The notes: a model not told the origin generated them from the letters alone. A DNA stretch of 64,000 nucleotides from Terrabacter tumescens (GCF_014646815.1 NZ_BMNZ01000007.1:149564-213563); one strand, 5' to 3'; shown: positions 51,587 through 61,653, counted from the first letter of the stretch. Made by a program: numbers and translations.

Positions 51587-52729
51587 CTACGTCATCCCGA
51601 GGGTGTCCGTGGCGTAGCGGTCCACCCACCGGCGCGTCTCGTCGTCGACGGTGGGCCATCGGGCCGCGACGGCACGTGCGGCAGCCCCCGTACGGGCTCG
51701 GGCGTCGGGGTCCCCGAGGAGGCGGTCGACCTCACTGGCCACGATTGACGGATCTCCCACGGCGACAAGCGAACCCGCGTCACCGACGAGGCCGGGCAGG
51801 CCCCCGGAGCGGGTGACCACGACCGGCAGACCCGCCGCCATCGCCTCCTGCACGACGAGCGCGCGGGCCTCCCAGCGACTCGTCAGGACGAACACGTCCG
51901 CAGCCCGGAGCCAGTTCTGCACGTCCGGGCGGGCTCCGACGAACCGGACGACGGGGTCTCCCCCCTCGAGAGGGCGTATGCCGTCCGCCTCGTGCTCGAG
52001 GTGGGCGCGGAGCCGCTCGTCGCCGTCGCCGACGACCGCCCAGGTCGCGGGGACCCTGGAGAGCCGGGCAGCCCGCACGAGGGTCGGCAGGTCCTTCTGG
52101 GGCGCGATGCGCGAGACGGTGAGCACGAGGGGCCGGTCGGTCGGCAGGCCGGCGCCGGCGAGGAGCGACTCCCGCTCGTCGGGGGCCAGGCGATCGGCCC
52201 GCAACAGCTGGGGCACTGCCGCGGACGGCACGAGGGCCGGCTCGGCGCGACGGGCCCCGAGCGACACCGCGAGGTCCACGAGGTCCGAGCTGGCCCCCGT
52301 GACGAGGTCGGCGCGCCGCAGGCACCAGCCGAGCAGGCGCCGCGACACAGCGGCCTGACCGCGGGCGGCCGGCGACGACGGGGTGGGCGGCAGGTCGTTG
52401 TGCAGGGAGACGACGAGTCGGGGCCGTGGACGCGCGCGGGCGACGGCGACAGCGGCGACGACGGCGGCCTGGTGACCGTGCGCGTGGACGACGTCGACGG
52501 TGCCGGCGAGGCGCATGACCCGGTGCCAGTCCACCAGCCCACGCGGAGCGCGTGCACCGGCGTGCACGGGCCACAGCCGGTGGGCGTCGGCCCAGCCGAA
52601 GGTGCGGGCCGTGGACTCCGCCGTGACGACCTGCACGTCGTGGCCGAGCCGGCGCAGGCCCATGACGAGGGTGTCGACGTGCGCGCCGACTCCCCCGGTG
52701 GCGTGACCGAGCACCATGAGCACCCTCAT
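51587..52729 (-). CDS. GT4-family glycosyltransferase
   Basis: 380 residues, GT-B fold. N-terminal [21 protein letters not shown] (acceptor side), [12 protein letters not shown]-terminal [19 protein letters not shown] and [27 protein letters not shown] (E-x7-E type nucleotide-sugar motif). Sits at the end of the SteA-MctB-MraY-like-MurJ run, so it may act on an envelope glycan or lipid. ATG overlaps the murJ stop (ATGA). Confidence 0.9.
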   Translation of the reverse strand: MRVLMVLGHATGGVGAHVDTLVMGLRRLGHDVQVVTAESTARTFGWADAHRLWPVHAGARAPRGLVDWHRVMRLAGTVDVVHAHGHQAAVVAAVAVARARPRPRLVVSLHNDLPPTPSSPAARGQAAVSRRLLGWCLRRADLVTGASSDLVDLAVSLGARRAEPALVPSAAVPQLLRADRLAPDERESLLAGAGLPTDRPLVLTVSRIAPQKDLPTLVRAARLSRVPATWAVVGDGDERLRAHLEHEADGIRPLEGGDPVVRFVGARPDVQNWLRAADVFVLTSRWEARALVVQEAMAAGLPVVVTRSGGLPGLVGDAGSLVAVGDPSIVASEVDRLLGDPDARARTGAAARAVAARWPTVDDETRRWVDRYATDTLGMT

Positions 52730-54594
52730 GCGACCACGTCCGCCGTCTCGGGGTCCGGGCGCCGGCGTCGCACGCGCCTCAGGGCGCTCGGGTCGATGGC
52801 GACGGTGACCCCCACCATGACCAGGACGGCCAGCACGCCGACACCGACCCCGACGGCGACGCTGGAGCCGAGCGACTGCCCGAACCCGTGGATGGACAGC
52901 CACGAGGCGACACCGCGACCGGCCAGGGCCCCGGCCGCGGACCCGACGAGAGCGGCCACGAGCGGCCGCGCCGGGAGCGAGAGCGCGTGCCGGCCCCAGG
53001 TGCGGCCGACGAGCACGACGAGCAGCACCGCCCCGACGACGAGACCGGCGCTCGAGCCGCCGGCGAGCGCGCGCAGGGTGTCCGGGCCACCGGCACCCGA
53101 CGGGTCCAGCACGACGAGCGGCAGGACGACGGTGGTCAGCCAGCCCGCTGCCGCGATGCCGCCGGCCACGAGCGGCGACCCGCGCACGTAGGACGCCCGG
53201 GACAGCAGGCCGATGATGCCGAGGGCGACGACCGACGGGGCGAAGAGCGTCACCGCGTCGCCCATGGTGACCAGCGTCTCGAGGGAGGCATCGGAGGCGG
53301 AGCCGACGTCGAGGGCGCTGAAGAACGCCCCGACCGGGATCGCGACCGCGACGAGGGTGGCCGCGCCGAGGAGCGTCACGACGAGGGTGGCGAGCCAGGC
53401 CCGGCGCAGCGTCGCGGCCGCGAGGTCCCGCGCCGGCTCCCCCGACGCGTGACGGCTCTGCCCTTCGCTGCCCACCGGCCGGGTGGTGGTCCCGGCGGGC
53501 CCTCCATGCATGTCTGCCCGCGCGTCGACGTCACCAGCGCGAGCGGCGTGGGCGCCGGCCAGCGACGGGAACGCGGCGGTCGCGAGCGGGACGGCGAGGA
53601 CGGCATACGGCAGCAGGGTGACCGCCTGGGCGTACGTGTAGACGTTGAGCGTGCCGGCGCCTCCGCGGTCGTTGGCGAGGCGGATCACGACGAGGGTGGC
53701 GACCTGCTGGCCGGCGACCGCGAGCAGTCCCGACGCGGCCAGCACCCGCACCCGGCTCCCGACACCGTCGGGGAAGCGGAGGCGCGGACGCAGCCGCACC
53801 CCGCTGCGGCGCACCGGCACGAGCAGCGGCAGCGCGAGGGCCACGACGCCCAGCGTGGTCCCGACTCCGAGCACGACGAGCGCGGTGGGCGAGACCTCGT
53901 CGACCGGAGCCGCCGGTTCGAGGACGAGAGCGCGGTAGGCGAGGTAGGTCGCGATGACGACGACGCTCGAGAGCAGCGGGGCGACCGCCGCGCCGACGAA
54001 GCGGTGGTGCGCCTGGAGCACGCCGGCCAGGACGATCGCGACGCCGTAGAGCGGCACCTGGATGGCGAAGATCCTCAGCAGCTCGGCCCCGAGGGCCACC
54101 TCCCCCGCGCAGCCCGTACCGAGCAGGGCGCCGGCGATCGGCTCGGCGGCGAGCGCCACGACGACGCCGAGCGGCAGGAGGACGACGCCCGCCCAGGTGA
54201 GCAGCGCCGAGGCGGTCGCGTCGGCGCCGTCGCGGTCGCCCCGCGCGAGCGCGCCGGCGACGAGCGGCACGGCCACGGCGGCCAGCACTCCCCCGGCCGC
54301 GATCTCGAAGAGCACGTTGGGCACGGCGTTGACCGACTGGTAGACGCTGCCGACGCACGTGGCGCCGACGGAGTGCGAGAAGACGAACCAGCGCCCGAAG
54401 CCGACGACGCGGGCGACGAGCGTGATGACGGCGATGGTGCCCGCCGCGGCGAACAGGCCGCGGTGCGGGACGGAGCGGCGCGGGGCCGGACGGCTCGCGG
54501 CGTCGAAGTCGGGGCGGGTGTCGGAGTCGGGGTGGGTGTCGGAGTCGGGGCCGGAGTCGGGGCCGGCGTCAGTGCCGGCGTCGGGGTCGCTCAT
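52726..54594 (-). CDS. MurJ/MviN-like lipid flippase
   Basis: 622 residues and about 14 membrane helices. AAAGTIAVITLVARVVGFGR and VFEIAAGG-type sequences match MurJ. The cytoplasmic N-terminal ~45 residues are an Asp/Pro/Ser repeat (DSGPDSDTHPDSDTRPDFD) encoded by imperfect DNA repeats at about 54500-54594. Another hydrophilic insert (GPAGTTTRPVGSEGQSR) lies mid-protein. It probably flips a lipid-linked glycan precursor. ATG at 54592-54594 overlaps the upstream stop. Confidence 0.88.
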   Translation of the reverse strand: MSDPDAGTDAGPDSGPDSDTHPDSDTRPDFDAASRPAPRRSVPHRGLFAAAGTIAVITLVARVVGFGRWFVFSHSVGATCVGSVYQSVNAVPNVLFEIAAGGVLAAVAVPLVAGALARGDRDGADATASALLTWAGVVLLPLGVVVALAAEPIAGALLGTGCAGEVALGAELLRIFAIQVPLYGVAIVLAGVLQAHHRFVGAAVAPLLSSVVVIATYLAYRALVLEPAAPVDEVSPTALVVLGVGTTLGVVALALPLLVPVRRSGVRLRPRLRFPDGVGSRVRVLAASGLLAVAGQQVATLVVIRLANDRGGAGTLNVYTYAQAVTLLPYAVLAVPLATAAFPSLAGAHAARAGDVDARADMHGGPAGTTTRPVGSEGQSRHASGEPARDLAAATLRRAWLATLVVTLLGAATLVAVAIPVGAFFSALDVGSASDASLETLVTMGDAVTLFAPSVVALGIIGLLSRASYVRGSPLVAGGIAAAGWLTTVVLPLVVLDPSGAGGPDTLRALAGGSSAGLVVGAVLLVVLVGRTWGRHALSLPARPLVAALVGSAAGALAGRGVASWLSIHGFGQSLGSSVAVGVGVGVLAVLVMVGVTVAIDPSALRRVRRRRPDPETADVVA

Positions 54595-55571
54595 GGGCGC
54601 CCCCGGCCCCACTCGTCGAGGCGTCGCAGCACCGGGTTGGCCTCGATGACCTTCGTGAAGCTGACACGCTCGGAGGCGAGGGTGAGTGCTGCCAGTGCCG
54701 TCAGGGCGACGGCCCGGCCGACCAGACCGGTGCGCTCGACGAGGGCGAGCCCCACGAGGGCGCCGGCGGCGTTGGCCCCGGTGTCGCCGAGCATCGAGCC
54801 CGCCGCCAGGTCGTCACGGACGACGCCGAGGGAGGACCCGACGGCCGCGCCGGCAGCCACGCCGAGCCCGCCTGCCGTGCCGACCATCGGCAGGCCCGCG
54901 GCGACCGTGACCTTGAGGGCGCGTCCCGGTCGCAGGTCGAAGAGGTTGATCGCGTTGGCCGCCCCCGCGACGACCGCGCCGCCGACGAGCGTCGACAGGA
55001 CGCCGACGGCCCTCGACCGCCCCTGGCGGCTCGCCGCAGGGTGCGAGCCCGAGTCGACGACCATCGCGCCGACGAGACCGGTGGCACCGAGGCCGACGAT
55101 CTTCAGCGCGCCGGTCGTGATCTCGCCGCGGGCGAGCGCCGTCAGGTGCCCCTTGAGGCCCTTGTCGGCCGTTCCGCCGGCGAGGTCGTCGAGCGCCCCG
55201 AGCGCTCCGGCCGCGAGAGCGACGACCGCGGTCGCGACGGCAGGTCGCCCCGGTCCCTCCGCCCGGCGCGGGCCGAGGGTTCCGGCTGCGGCTCCGGCGG
55301 CGGTTCCGGCGGCCGCACCGGCGACAGCGCCAGCCACGGCACCGCCCACCCAGGCCGGTCCCTCGAGGAGCGTGACGGTGGCTCCGGCGTGGTTGGTGCG
55401 CTCCCAGGGCTCGCGGAGGCGGGACGGCAGTCGTCGCCCGGCCCGGAGCAGCGTCCAGGACGTCGCGGCTGCCGCGACGAGCGACGCGACGGACGCCGAG
55501 GCCGACGCCGCGGCCCGGTCCCGGGCACGGGTGGGGGCAGGGGGCAGCGCCGGTGGAGGGCTCGAGGTCAC
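54591..55571 (-). CDS. MraY/WecA-like polyprenyl-phosphate transferase-family protein, divergent
   Basis: 326 residues, very Ala/Gly/Val-rich, about eight or more membrane segments. PNPT-type motifs are visible: NHAGATVTLLEGPAWVGG near residue 60, GALDDLAGG (Asp-Asp pair), ANAINLFDLRPGRALK (substrate loop) and GDTGANAAGALVG. It is shorter and more degenerate than MraY, and the usual HHH cytoplasmic motif is not obvious, so activity is uncertain. GTG overlaps the MctB stop, and its stop overlaps MurJ. Confidence 0.75.
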   Translation of the reverse strand: MTSSPPPALPPAPTRARDRAAASASASVASLVAAAATSWTLLRAGRRLPSRLREPWERTNHAGATVTLLEGPAWVGGAVAGAVAGAAAGTAAGAAAGTLGPRRAEGPGRPAVATAVVALAAGALGALDDLAGGTADKGLKGHLTALARGEITTGALKIVGLGATGLVGAMVVDSGSHPAASRQGRSRAVGVLSTLVGGAVVAGAANAINLFDLRPGRALKVTVAAGLPMVGTAGGLGVAAGAAVGSSLGVVRDDLAAGSMLGDTGANAAGALVGLALVERTGLVGRAVALTALAALTLASERVSFTKVIEANPVLRRLDEWGRGRP

Positions 55572-56512
55572 GGAAGCACCCGCGGGACCTTGGCGGTCGC
55601 GCCCGCCGAGACGCCGTAGTGGCCGATCTTCTCGTCGAGCGAGCCCTCGATCGCGAGCACGACCGTCGCCGGGCCGTCGCCCTCCCGCGCATGGTCCACG
55701 GTGGAGACGATCTGGGCGGTCTCGGACTTCTCCCGGACGGCCTGCACCGCGTTGGAGGTGACGGCCTGCCCGGCGGCGGCGAGCGTCTCACCTCCGGCGA
55801 CGACGGTGGCCCGTGACTTGCCGGCGAACGCCGTGACGAGCGCACGGACGGCGTCGGAGCGCGCCGTCACGACCGACTCGGTGCCGGCGTAGTCGCCGGA
55901 GACGACGATCGCGAGGTCCGACGGTGCGAGGTCGGCCACGGTGCTGTCGAGCAGGCTGGCGTCGACGAGCACCTTGAGCGCGGCGGAGCGCTGCGCCGAC
56001 GTCCCGGTCGGGGTCGTGGAGACCATGAGGTCGGTGAGGACCTCGAGCAGCAGCGCGTCGCCCGTGGCGGTGGAGCCGAGCCCGAGCGCGGCTGCGGCGT
56101 CACGGGCTGCCTGCGCCCGGTCGGCGGCCTGGCTGGGGTCGAACCAGTCGGGGCTGAGCGTCACGGTCGAGGCGAGCGCTGCCCCGCTCTGCGTCACGAC
56201 GGTCTCGAGGTTGCTCACCATCGTGCTGTCGGCGGAGGGCATGACGACGACGACGGCGCGGTGGCCCGTCAGCCGGCCGCGCACGACGCGCTGCTGGACG
56301 GCCGTGGCGTACTCGTTGGAGGCGTCGACCTGCTTCTCGCTGACCGTCAGCTTGTCGTTGAGCCCCTGCTTCTCCGTGCGCAGGGCCGCGACCTGGTCGC
56401 TCAGCTGGTCACCGAGGTTGGCCTGCAGCGGGCCCGCCCCGAGGACGATCCCGACGGCGAGCGCGAGGAACACCGAGATGATCGAGACGAGGTGGTAGCG
56501 GAAGTCGATCAC
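55568..56512 (-). CDS. MctB-family (copper transporter-annotated) outer-envelope protein
   Basis: 314 residues. A single N-terminal membrane helix (SIISVFLALAVGIVLGAG) right after the start VIDFRYHLV, then a coiled-coil stretch (QVAALRTEKQGLNDKLTVSEKQVD) and a large extracytoplasmic domain. It is the homologue of mycobacterial MctB, annotated for copper. GTG at 56510-56512 overlaps the SteA stop. Pairing with SteA is conserved in actinobacteria and fits a cell-division/envelope role. Confidence 0.88.
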   Translation of the reverse strand: MIDFRYHLVSIISVFLALAVGIVLGAGPLQANLGDQLSDQVAALRTEKQGLNDKLTVSEKQVDASNEYATAVQQRVVRGRLTGHRAVVVVMPSADSTMVSNLETVVTQSGAALASTVTLSPDWFDPSQAADRAQAARDAAAALGLGSTATGDALLLEVLTDLMVSTTPTGTSAQRSAALKVLVDASLLDSTVADLAPSDLAIVVSGDYAGTESVVTARSDAVRALVTAFAGKSRATVVAGGETLAAAGQAVTSNAVQAVREKSETAQIVSTVDHAREGDGPATVVLAIEGSLDEKIGHYGVSAGATAKVPRVLP

Positions 56513-57690
56513 GTGAAGATCCCTACGACGGCGGTCCAGAGGTCGTCCCATCGCGCGGCGAGCACCTGCAGCCACGCCTGGCCGGCTGGGGTCGACGCCA
56601 GCGCGGCGAAGAGGGCCAGCATGCCCACGAGGAGCATCGTCACGAGCAGGCGCCCCGGGATCCGGGCGCGGTAGAGCTGGCTGACGCCCTTGGCGTCGAC
56701 GAGCTTGCCGCCGACCCGCAGGCGCGTGAGGAAGGTGGAGGCCTGGCCGTCACGACCCTTGTCGAGGAACTCCACGAGGGTGACGTGCGTGCCGACGGCG
56801 ACGATGAGCTCGGCGCCGGAGTCGTCGGCGAGCAGCATCGCGACGTCCTCGCTCGTGCCGGCCGCGGGGAAGACGACCGGGGTGATGCCGAGCGCCTCGA
56901 CCCGGGCGAGCCCCGGCGCGCGCCCGTCACGGTAGGCGTGCACGACGATCTCGGCGCCGCACCGCAGGGCCTTGTCGGACACCGAATCCATGTCGCCGAC
57001 GACGAGATCGGGCTTGTGCCCCGACTCGAGGATCGCGTCCGCTCCGCCGTCGACGCCGATGAGGATGGGTCGGTACTCGCGGATGTAGGGCCGCAACGCC
57101 TCGAGGTCCTCGCGGTAGTGGTAGCCGCGCACGACGATGAGGCAGTGCCGACCGTCGATCTCGGTCGTGATCGGAGGCACGCCGATGCCGTCGAGGAGCA
57201 GGTCGCGCTCCTTGCGGATGAACTCCATCGTGTTGGTCGCGAAGGCCTCGATCTGCACCGCGAGACCGGCTCGCGCCTCGTGCATCTGGCTCTGCACGGA
57301 CTCGGCGTCGAGCAACGTGCCGGTGGCCACCTTGCTCTCGCCCGACCACAGGTCGGCCCCGTCGAGCCGCACGGGCTGCCCGTCCGTGAGCGTCATGACC
57401 TCCGGCCCGGCCGCGTCCAGGACCGGGATGCCGGCCTCGACGAGGATCTGCGGGCCGAGGTTCGGGTAGCGGCCGCTGATCGACGCGGCGGCGTTGACCA
57501 CGGCGGCCGGGCGCGCGGAGACGAGCGCGTCGGCGCTGACCTTGTCGATGTCCTCGTGGTCGATGACGGCGACGTCGCCGGGCTGCAGGCGCTTGGTCAA
57601 CGTCTTGGTCCGACGGTCGACGCGCGCGATGCCGGTGACGCCGGGACCGGAGTCCCGCGCACGGGGACGGCGTCGGATGGGGAGGGCCAT
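56509..57690 (-). CDS. steA: SteA-like cytokinetic ring protein
   Basis: 393 residues. A long cytosolic region (GDVAVIDHEDIDKVSADAL, PILIGVDGGADAIL, GDMDSVSD, thiamine pyrophosphokinase-like in its centre) and a C-terminal membrane segment (LLVTMLLVGMLALFAALA, about residues 352-370). SteA and SteB act at the septum in Corynebacterium; here the MctB-like gene takes the SteB position. ATG at 57688-57690. An 89-base gap separates it from recN. Confidence 0.88.
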   Translation of the reverse strand: MALPIRRRPRARDSGPGVTGIARVDRRTKTLTKRLQPGDVAVIDHEDIDKVSADALVSARPAAVVNAAASISGRYPNLGPQILVEAGIPVLDAAGPEVMTLTDGQPVRLDGADLWSGESKVATGTLLDAESVQSQMHEARAGLAVQIEAFATNTMEFIRKERDLLLDGIGVPPITTEIDGRHCLIVVRGYHYREDLEALRPYIREYRPILIGVDGGADAILESGHKPDLVVGDMDSVSDKALRCGAEIVVHAYRDGRAPGLARVEALGITPVVFPAAGTSEDVAMLLADDSGAELIVAVGTHVTLVEFLDKGRDGQASTFLTRLRVGGKLVDAKGVSQLYRARIPGRLLVTMLLVGMLALFAALASTPAGQAWLQVLAARWDDLWTAVVGIFT

Positions 57691-57779
57691 GATGGCCACA
57701 ATCGTGCCACGTCGGCGCTCCAGCGAACCCATCGGTCCGTGGCACGCGCGGGCGGCACCCGGGGACGAGCGGCCCGGGT

Positions 57780-59546
57780 CTATCGCTGCCCGATCCGGGC
57801 GCCGCCGGTCTGCTCGAGCAGGTCACCCGCGTGGGCGAGTCCGGCCTCGGAGTCGGGGTCCCCGCCCATCATCCGCGAGAGCTCGCGCAGCCGGGCGTCC
57901 CCCTCGACGACCGAGACGCTGCTCGAGGTGATGCGGCCGTCGTCGGCCTTGTGCACGACCAGGTGACGGTCGGCGAACGCCGCGACCTGCGCGAGGTGGG
58001 TGACGACGATGACCTGCGCGTGCTCGGCGAGTGCCGCGAGCCGAGCCCCGACGTCGAGCGCCGCACGGCCACCGACGCCGGCGTCGACCTCGTCGAAGAC
58101 GAAGGTGGGCGGCCCGGAGGCCGCCTCGCCGGAGGGACTGCGTGAGCCCACGACCTCGAGCGCGAGCATGACGCGTGAGAGCTCGCCGCCGGATGCCGCG
58201 CGGGCCACGCTGCGCGGCGTGGCGCCGGGGTTGGCCGCGAGCAGGATCTCGACGTCGTCGATGCCGTGCCGCGAGAGCCGGACCCGCTGTCCGTCGGGCA
58301 GCTCGACACCGTCGGGGTCGGCCCGGCGGCCGAGCTCGACGTGGACGACCGCCTTGCCCATGGCCAGGTGCGCCAGCTCCTCGGACACCCGGACGCCGAA
58401 GTCCTCACCGGCTGCGCGCCGGGCGTCGGACAGGGCGAGCGCCGCGGCCACGACGGCGGCCTCGAGCTCGGCCACCTCGGCGCCGAGCCGCTCGACCCGG
58501 TCGTCGGCGGTCACGAGCTCATCGAGACGGGCCGCGCCGCGGCCGGACCACTCGAGCACCTCGTCGACGGTCTCGCCGTACTTGCGCGTCAGCACGCCGA
58601 GCGTGGCCCGGCGCTCCTGCACGTAGCCGAGTCGCTCGGGGTCGAGGTCGACGTCCTGGAGGTATGCCGTGAGGTCGGCGGAGAGGTCCGTGACGAGGGT
58701 GCCCACCTCGTGCAGACGCTCGTCGAGCCCGGCCAGGGCCTGGTCGTGGGCGGTCGCGGGCGCCAGCGCCCCCCGGGCCGCACCGATGAGGTCGCGCACG
58801 TTGGGAGCGGGCTCGGCGGCGTACTCGTCCCCGCTGAGGTCGGCCAGTGCCTGGGCGGCCGCGAGCCGAAGCGTGTCGGCGTGGGCCAGGCGCTCGTCCT
58901 CCGCGCGCAGCGCCACGTCCTCACCGGGCTGGGGGTCGACGGCCTCGATCTCCTCGAGCGAGGCCGTCAGCGAGTCGATCTCGCGGGCGCGTTCGCGCGC
59001 CTCGGAGACGAGCCGGGCGTGCTCGCGGGCGGAGTCGCGCCACCGGTCGTGCAGCTCTGCCACCCGGTCGCGCAGGACGGTGAGCTCGGGGCCACCGAAG
59101 TCGTCGAGGACGGCCCGGTGGGCGTCACCCTGCTTGAGCCGCCACTGGTCGGCCTGGCCGTGCACGGCCACGAGCAGCTGCCCGAGCTCGGCCAGCACCG
59201 AGACGGGAGCGGTGCGGCCACCGACATGGGCGCGCGAACGTCCGGCCGCGGCGATGGTGCGCGCGATGACGAGCTCGCCGTCCTCGTGGTCGGCGCCGGC
59301 CTCGTCGGCCCGGACGAGCGCCGGGTGGTCGAGCGGCAGCTGGACGACCCCCTCGACGAGGGCGGAGGACGCCCCGGTGCGCACGAGCCCGGAGTCGGCG
59401 CGCTCACCGAGGAGCAGGCCGAGGCCCGAGACGACCATGGTCTTGCCGGCACCGGTCTCGCCCGTGAGCACGTTGAGACCGGGGCTCAGGTCGAGGACGG
59501 CGTCGTCGATGACCCCGACCCCGCGGATCCTCATCTGGCTGAACAC
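57780..59546 (-). CDS. recN: DNA repair protein RecN
   Basis: 588 residues, SMC-like. MRIRGVGVIDDAVLDLSPGLNVL and Walker A TGETGAGKT near residue 32, central coiled coils, then signature ASGGELSRVMLAL and Walker B FVFDEVDAGVGG. It acts in double-strand break repair. An inner ATG (residue 5) is an alternative start. It follows nadK by nine bases. Confidence 0.96.
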   Translation of the reverse strand: MFSQMRIRGVGVIDDAVLDLSPGLNVLTGETGAGKTMVVSGLGLLLGERADSGLVRTGASSALVEGVVQLPLDHPALVRADEAGADHEDGELVIARTIAAAGRSRAHVGGRTAPVSVLAELGQLLVAVHGQADQWRLKQGDAHRAVLDDFGGPELTVLRDRVAELHDRWRDSAREHARLVSEARERAREIDSLTASLEEIEAVDPQPGEDVALRAEDERLAHADTLRLAAAQALADLSGDEYAAEPAPNVRDLIGAARGALAPATAHDQALAGLDERLHEVGTLVTDLSADLTAYLQDVDLDPERLGYVQERRATLGVLTRKYGETVDEVLEWSGRGAARLDELVTADDRVERLGAEVAELEAAVVAAALALSDARRAAGEDFGVRVSEELAHLAMGKAVVHVELGRRADPDGVELPDGQRVRLSRHGIDDVEILLAANPGATPRSVARAASGGELSRVMLALEVVGSRSPSGEAASGPPTFVFDEVDAGVGGRAALDVGARLAALAEHAQVIVVTHLAQVAAFADRHLVVHKADDGRITSSSVSVVEGDARLRELSRMMGGDPDSEAGLAHAGDLLEQTGGARIGQR

Positions 59547-59555
59547 GGGACCACC

Positions 59556-60587
59556 TTAGGGCCGGGCACCCACGCCGCCGTCGACGTCGTCCACGGGGTC
59601 GAGCGCGGGGTCGTTGGCACCAGGGGCGTCCAGGGCGTGTGTGCCGACCGCGCCGTCCACGGCTTCGGTGGCGTCCACGGGTGCGACGCCGTCGCCGTTG
59701 CCGCGCCACCCGGCGACGGACAGGTCGAACTTGGCGACGAGACGGTCGGTGAACGGGGCGCTCGTCAGGCGGGCGAGGCGCAGCGGCCGCAGCCCGCGGC
59801 GTACCTCGATGCGCGCCCCCGGCGGGAGGTCGACGTGGCGCCGGCCGTCGCACCACATGACGCCCGCACCCTCGGTGGCCGCCTTGATCTCGACGGCGAG
59901 GTGCGTGTCGGGCCCGAGCACGAGGGGCCGGGCGAAGAGGGCGTGCGCGGCGCTGGGGACGAGCAGGATCGCCTCGACCTGGGGCCAGACGACGGGGCCA
60001 CCGGCCGAGAAGGCGTAGGCCGTGGACCCGGTGGGCGTCGACACGATGACGCCGTCGCACCCCCAGCTCGACAGGGGCCTGCCGTCGACCTCGATGGTGA
60101 CCTCGAGCATGCGCTCGCGTGAGGCCTTCTCGACGCTCACCTCGTTGAGCGCCCAGCTGCTCGCGATGAGGTCGCCGTGCAGCTTGGCGTCGACGTGGAG
60201 CGTCATGCGCTCCTCGACGGCGTAGTCGTTGCGGGCGATGTGCTCGACGGTGGCGTCGAGGTCGTCGCGCTCGGCCTCGGCGAGGAAGCCGACGTGCCCG
60301 AGGTTGACCCCGAGCAGGGGCACGTCGACGCTGCGGGCGAACTCGGCGCCGCGCAGGATCGTGCCGTCACCACCGAGGACCACGACGAGGTCGCACCCCT
60401 CGGCCGCCTGCTCCTCGGCGGAGGAGATGTGCACGCGGGAGCTGTCCTTGAGGTCGAGCGCCTTGGCCTCGTCGGCCTGCAACGACACGTCGATGCCGAG
60501 GTGGGTCAGGCGCTCGACGACGCCCTTGGCGACCGTCAGCGCCTCGGGGCGTCTCGGGTGGGCCACGAGCAGGATCCGGCGAGTCAC
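59556..60587 (-). CDS. nadK: NAD kinase
   Basis: 343 residues. Motif VVLGGDGTILRGAEF near residue 69, GVNLGHVGFLAEAE, and SPTGSTAY-type loop VSTPTGSTAYAFSAGGPV. The last ~45 residues (VDATEAVDGAVGTHALD) are a disordered tail. GTG overlaps the tlyA stop (GTGA). The tlyA-nadK-recN order is conserved in actinobacteria. Confidence 0.97.
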   Translation of the reverse strand: MTRRILLVAHPRRPEALTVAKGVVERLTHLGIDVSLQADEAKALDLKDSSRVHISSAEEQAAEGCDLVVVLGGDGTILRGAEFARSVDVPLLGVNLGHVGFLAEAERDDLDATVEHIARNDYAVEERMTLHVDAKLHGDLIASSWALNEVSVEKASRERMLEVTIEVDGRPLSSWGCDGVIVSTPTGSTAYAFSAGGPVVWPQVEAILLVPSAAHALFARPLVLGPDTHLAVEIKAATEGAGVMWCDGRRHVDLPPGARIEVRRGLRPLRLARLTSAPFTDRLVAKFDLSVAGWRGNGDGVAPVDATEAVDGAVGTHALDAPGANDPALDPVDDVDGGVGARP

Positions 60588-61384
60588 GAGGCTCCTTCCA
60601 GGTCGATGGCCCCCAGCATGTCATCCACCGCCGTCGCCGGTGCCCCGGGGACCGGTCGCGGCGCCAGCCAGAAGAGGAACTCGCGGTTGCCGTCGCCCCC
60701 GGCGATCGGGCTGGCCGTGGCGCCGTGCAGGTGCAGCCCTTGTTCGGCGACGACAGCGGCCACCTCGCGCAGCACGCGGCGGCGCTCGTGCGGGGAGGTC
60801 ACCACGCCGGTCCGGCCGAGGCGCTCGCGCCCCACCTCGAACTGTGGCTTGACGAGGACGACGAGGTCGCCGTCGTCGGTGACGAGCGGACGCATGGCCG
60901 GCAGGGCGATGGCGAGCGAGATGAAGCTGAGGTCGGAGACGACGAGGTCGAAGGCGCCACCCAGCGCAGCGGCGTCCACGTCGCGGATGTTGGTGCCCGG
61001 CAGGTCGCGCACTCGCGGGTCGGTGGCGATCGAGTGGACGAGCTGGTCGTGGCCGACGTCGAGAGCCGTCACGTGGGCGGCGCCACGTTCGAGCAGCACC
61101 TGGGTGAAGCCGCCCGTGCTGGCACCGACGTCGAGACAGCGGCGCCCGTCGACGGCTATCGGCCACGTGTCGAGCGCGTGCAGCAGCTTGAGGGCGGCCC
61201 GCCCGACCCAGCGGTCCGGCTCCCGGGTCAGCTCGAGGGTCGACGAGTCGTCGACGGGGAGGGCAGGCTTGGCGGCCGGCTTGCCGTCGACGAGGACGAC
61301 TCCGGCGGTGACGAGCTCACGAGCCTGGGTGCGCGACCTGGCCAGACCGCGCGCGACGAGCTCGACGTCGAGGCGCCGCGTCAC
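60584..61384 (-). CDS. tlyA: TlyA-family rRNA 2'-O-methyltransferase
   Basis: 266 residues. N-terminal S4 RNA-binding domain (RRLDVELVARGLARSRTQAREL), then an FtsJ-type methyltransferase with DVGASTGGFTQVLLERGA (SAM site) and VSDLSFISL. Homologues modify 16S and 23S rRNA and affect capreomycin sensitivity. GTG at 61382-61384 overlaps the upstream small gene's stop. Confidence 0.95.
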   Translation of the reverse strand: MTRRLDVELVARGLARSRTQARELVTAGVVLVDGKPAAKPALPVDDSSTLELTREPDRWVGRAALKLLHALDTWPIAVDGRRCLDVGASTGGFTQVLLERGAAHVTALDVGHDQLVHSIATDPRVRDLPGTNIRDVDAAALGGAFDLVVSDLSFISLAIALPAMRPLVTDDGDLVVLVKPQFEVGRERLGRTGVVTSPHERRRVLREVAAVVAEQGLHLHGATASPIAGGDGNREFLFWLAPRPVPGAPATAVDDMLGAIDLEGAS

Positions 61385-61653
61385 GCCCCACCGAGACCGC
61401 CGAGGCGGCTCTGCAGGCTGCGGTGGGCGTGCTCCCCCGCGTCGATGCGCTCGGCGAACGAGCCGGACTGCGACTCGGCGAGGCGCATCATGGCCTCGTC
61501 CACGGCCTCGTCACCGGTGACCGGCGGCGTCGGCACAGCGCCGGCCGCGTCGTCTGCCATGGCCTCGTGCCCGCTCTGCTCGACGCCGTCCTGCGCCGTC
61601 ATCGGCTCGTCGGCCGCGAGGTCCTCGCGTCGAATGTCGCTCTCGCCGAACAT
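61381..61653 (-). CDS. Small conserved protein between HAD phosphatase and tlyA
   Basis: 90 residues, acidic, Ala/Asp/Glu-rich, no membrane segment. The C-terminal part (DEAVDEAMMRLAESQSGSFAERIDAGEHAHRSLQSRLGGL) looks helical. Small genes at this position are common in actinobacteria; the role is unknown. Stop overlaps the tlyA GTG, so it is translated with it. Confidence 0.75.
   Translation of the reverse strand: MFGESDIRREDLAADEPMTAQDGVEQSGHEAMADDAAGAVPTPPVTGDEAVDEAMMRLAESQSGSFAERIDAGEHAHRSLQSRLGGLGGA

Noticed and set aside
52888..55761. 957-codon open frame opposite MurJ and the MraY-like gene
   Set aside because: Composition (Arg/Asp/Gly/Glu) and position show it is an antisense shadow.
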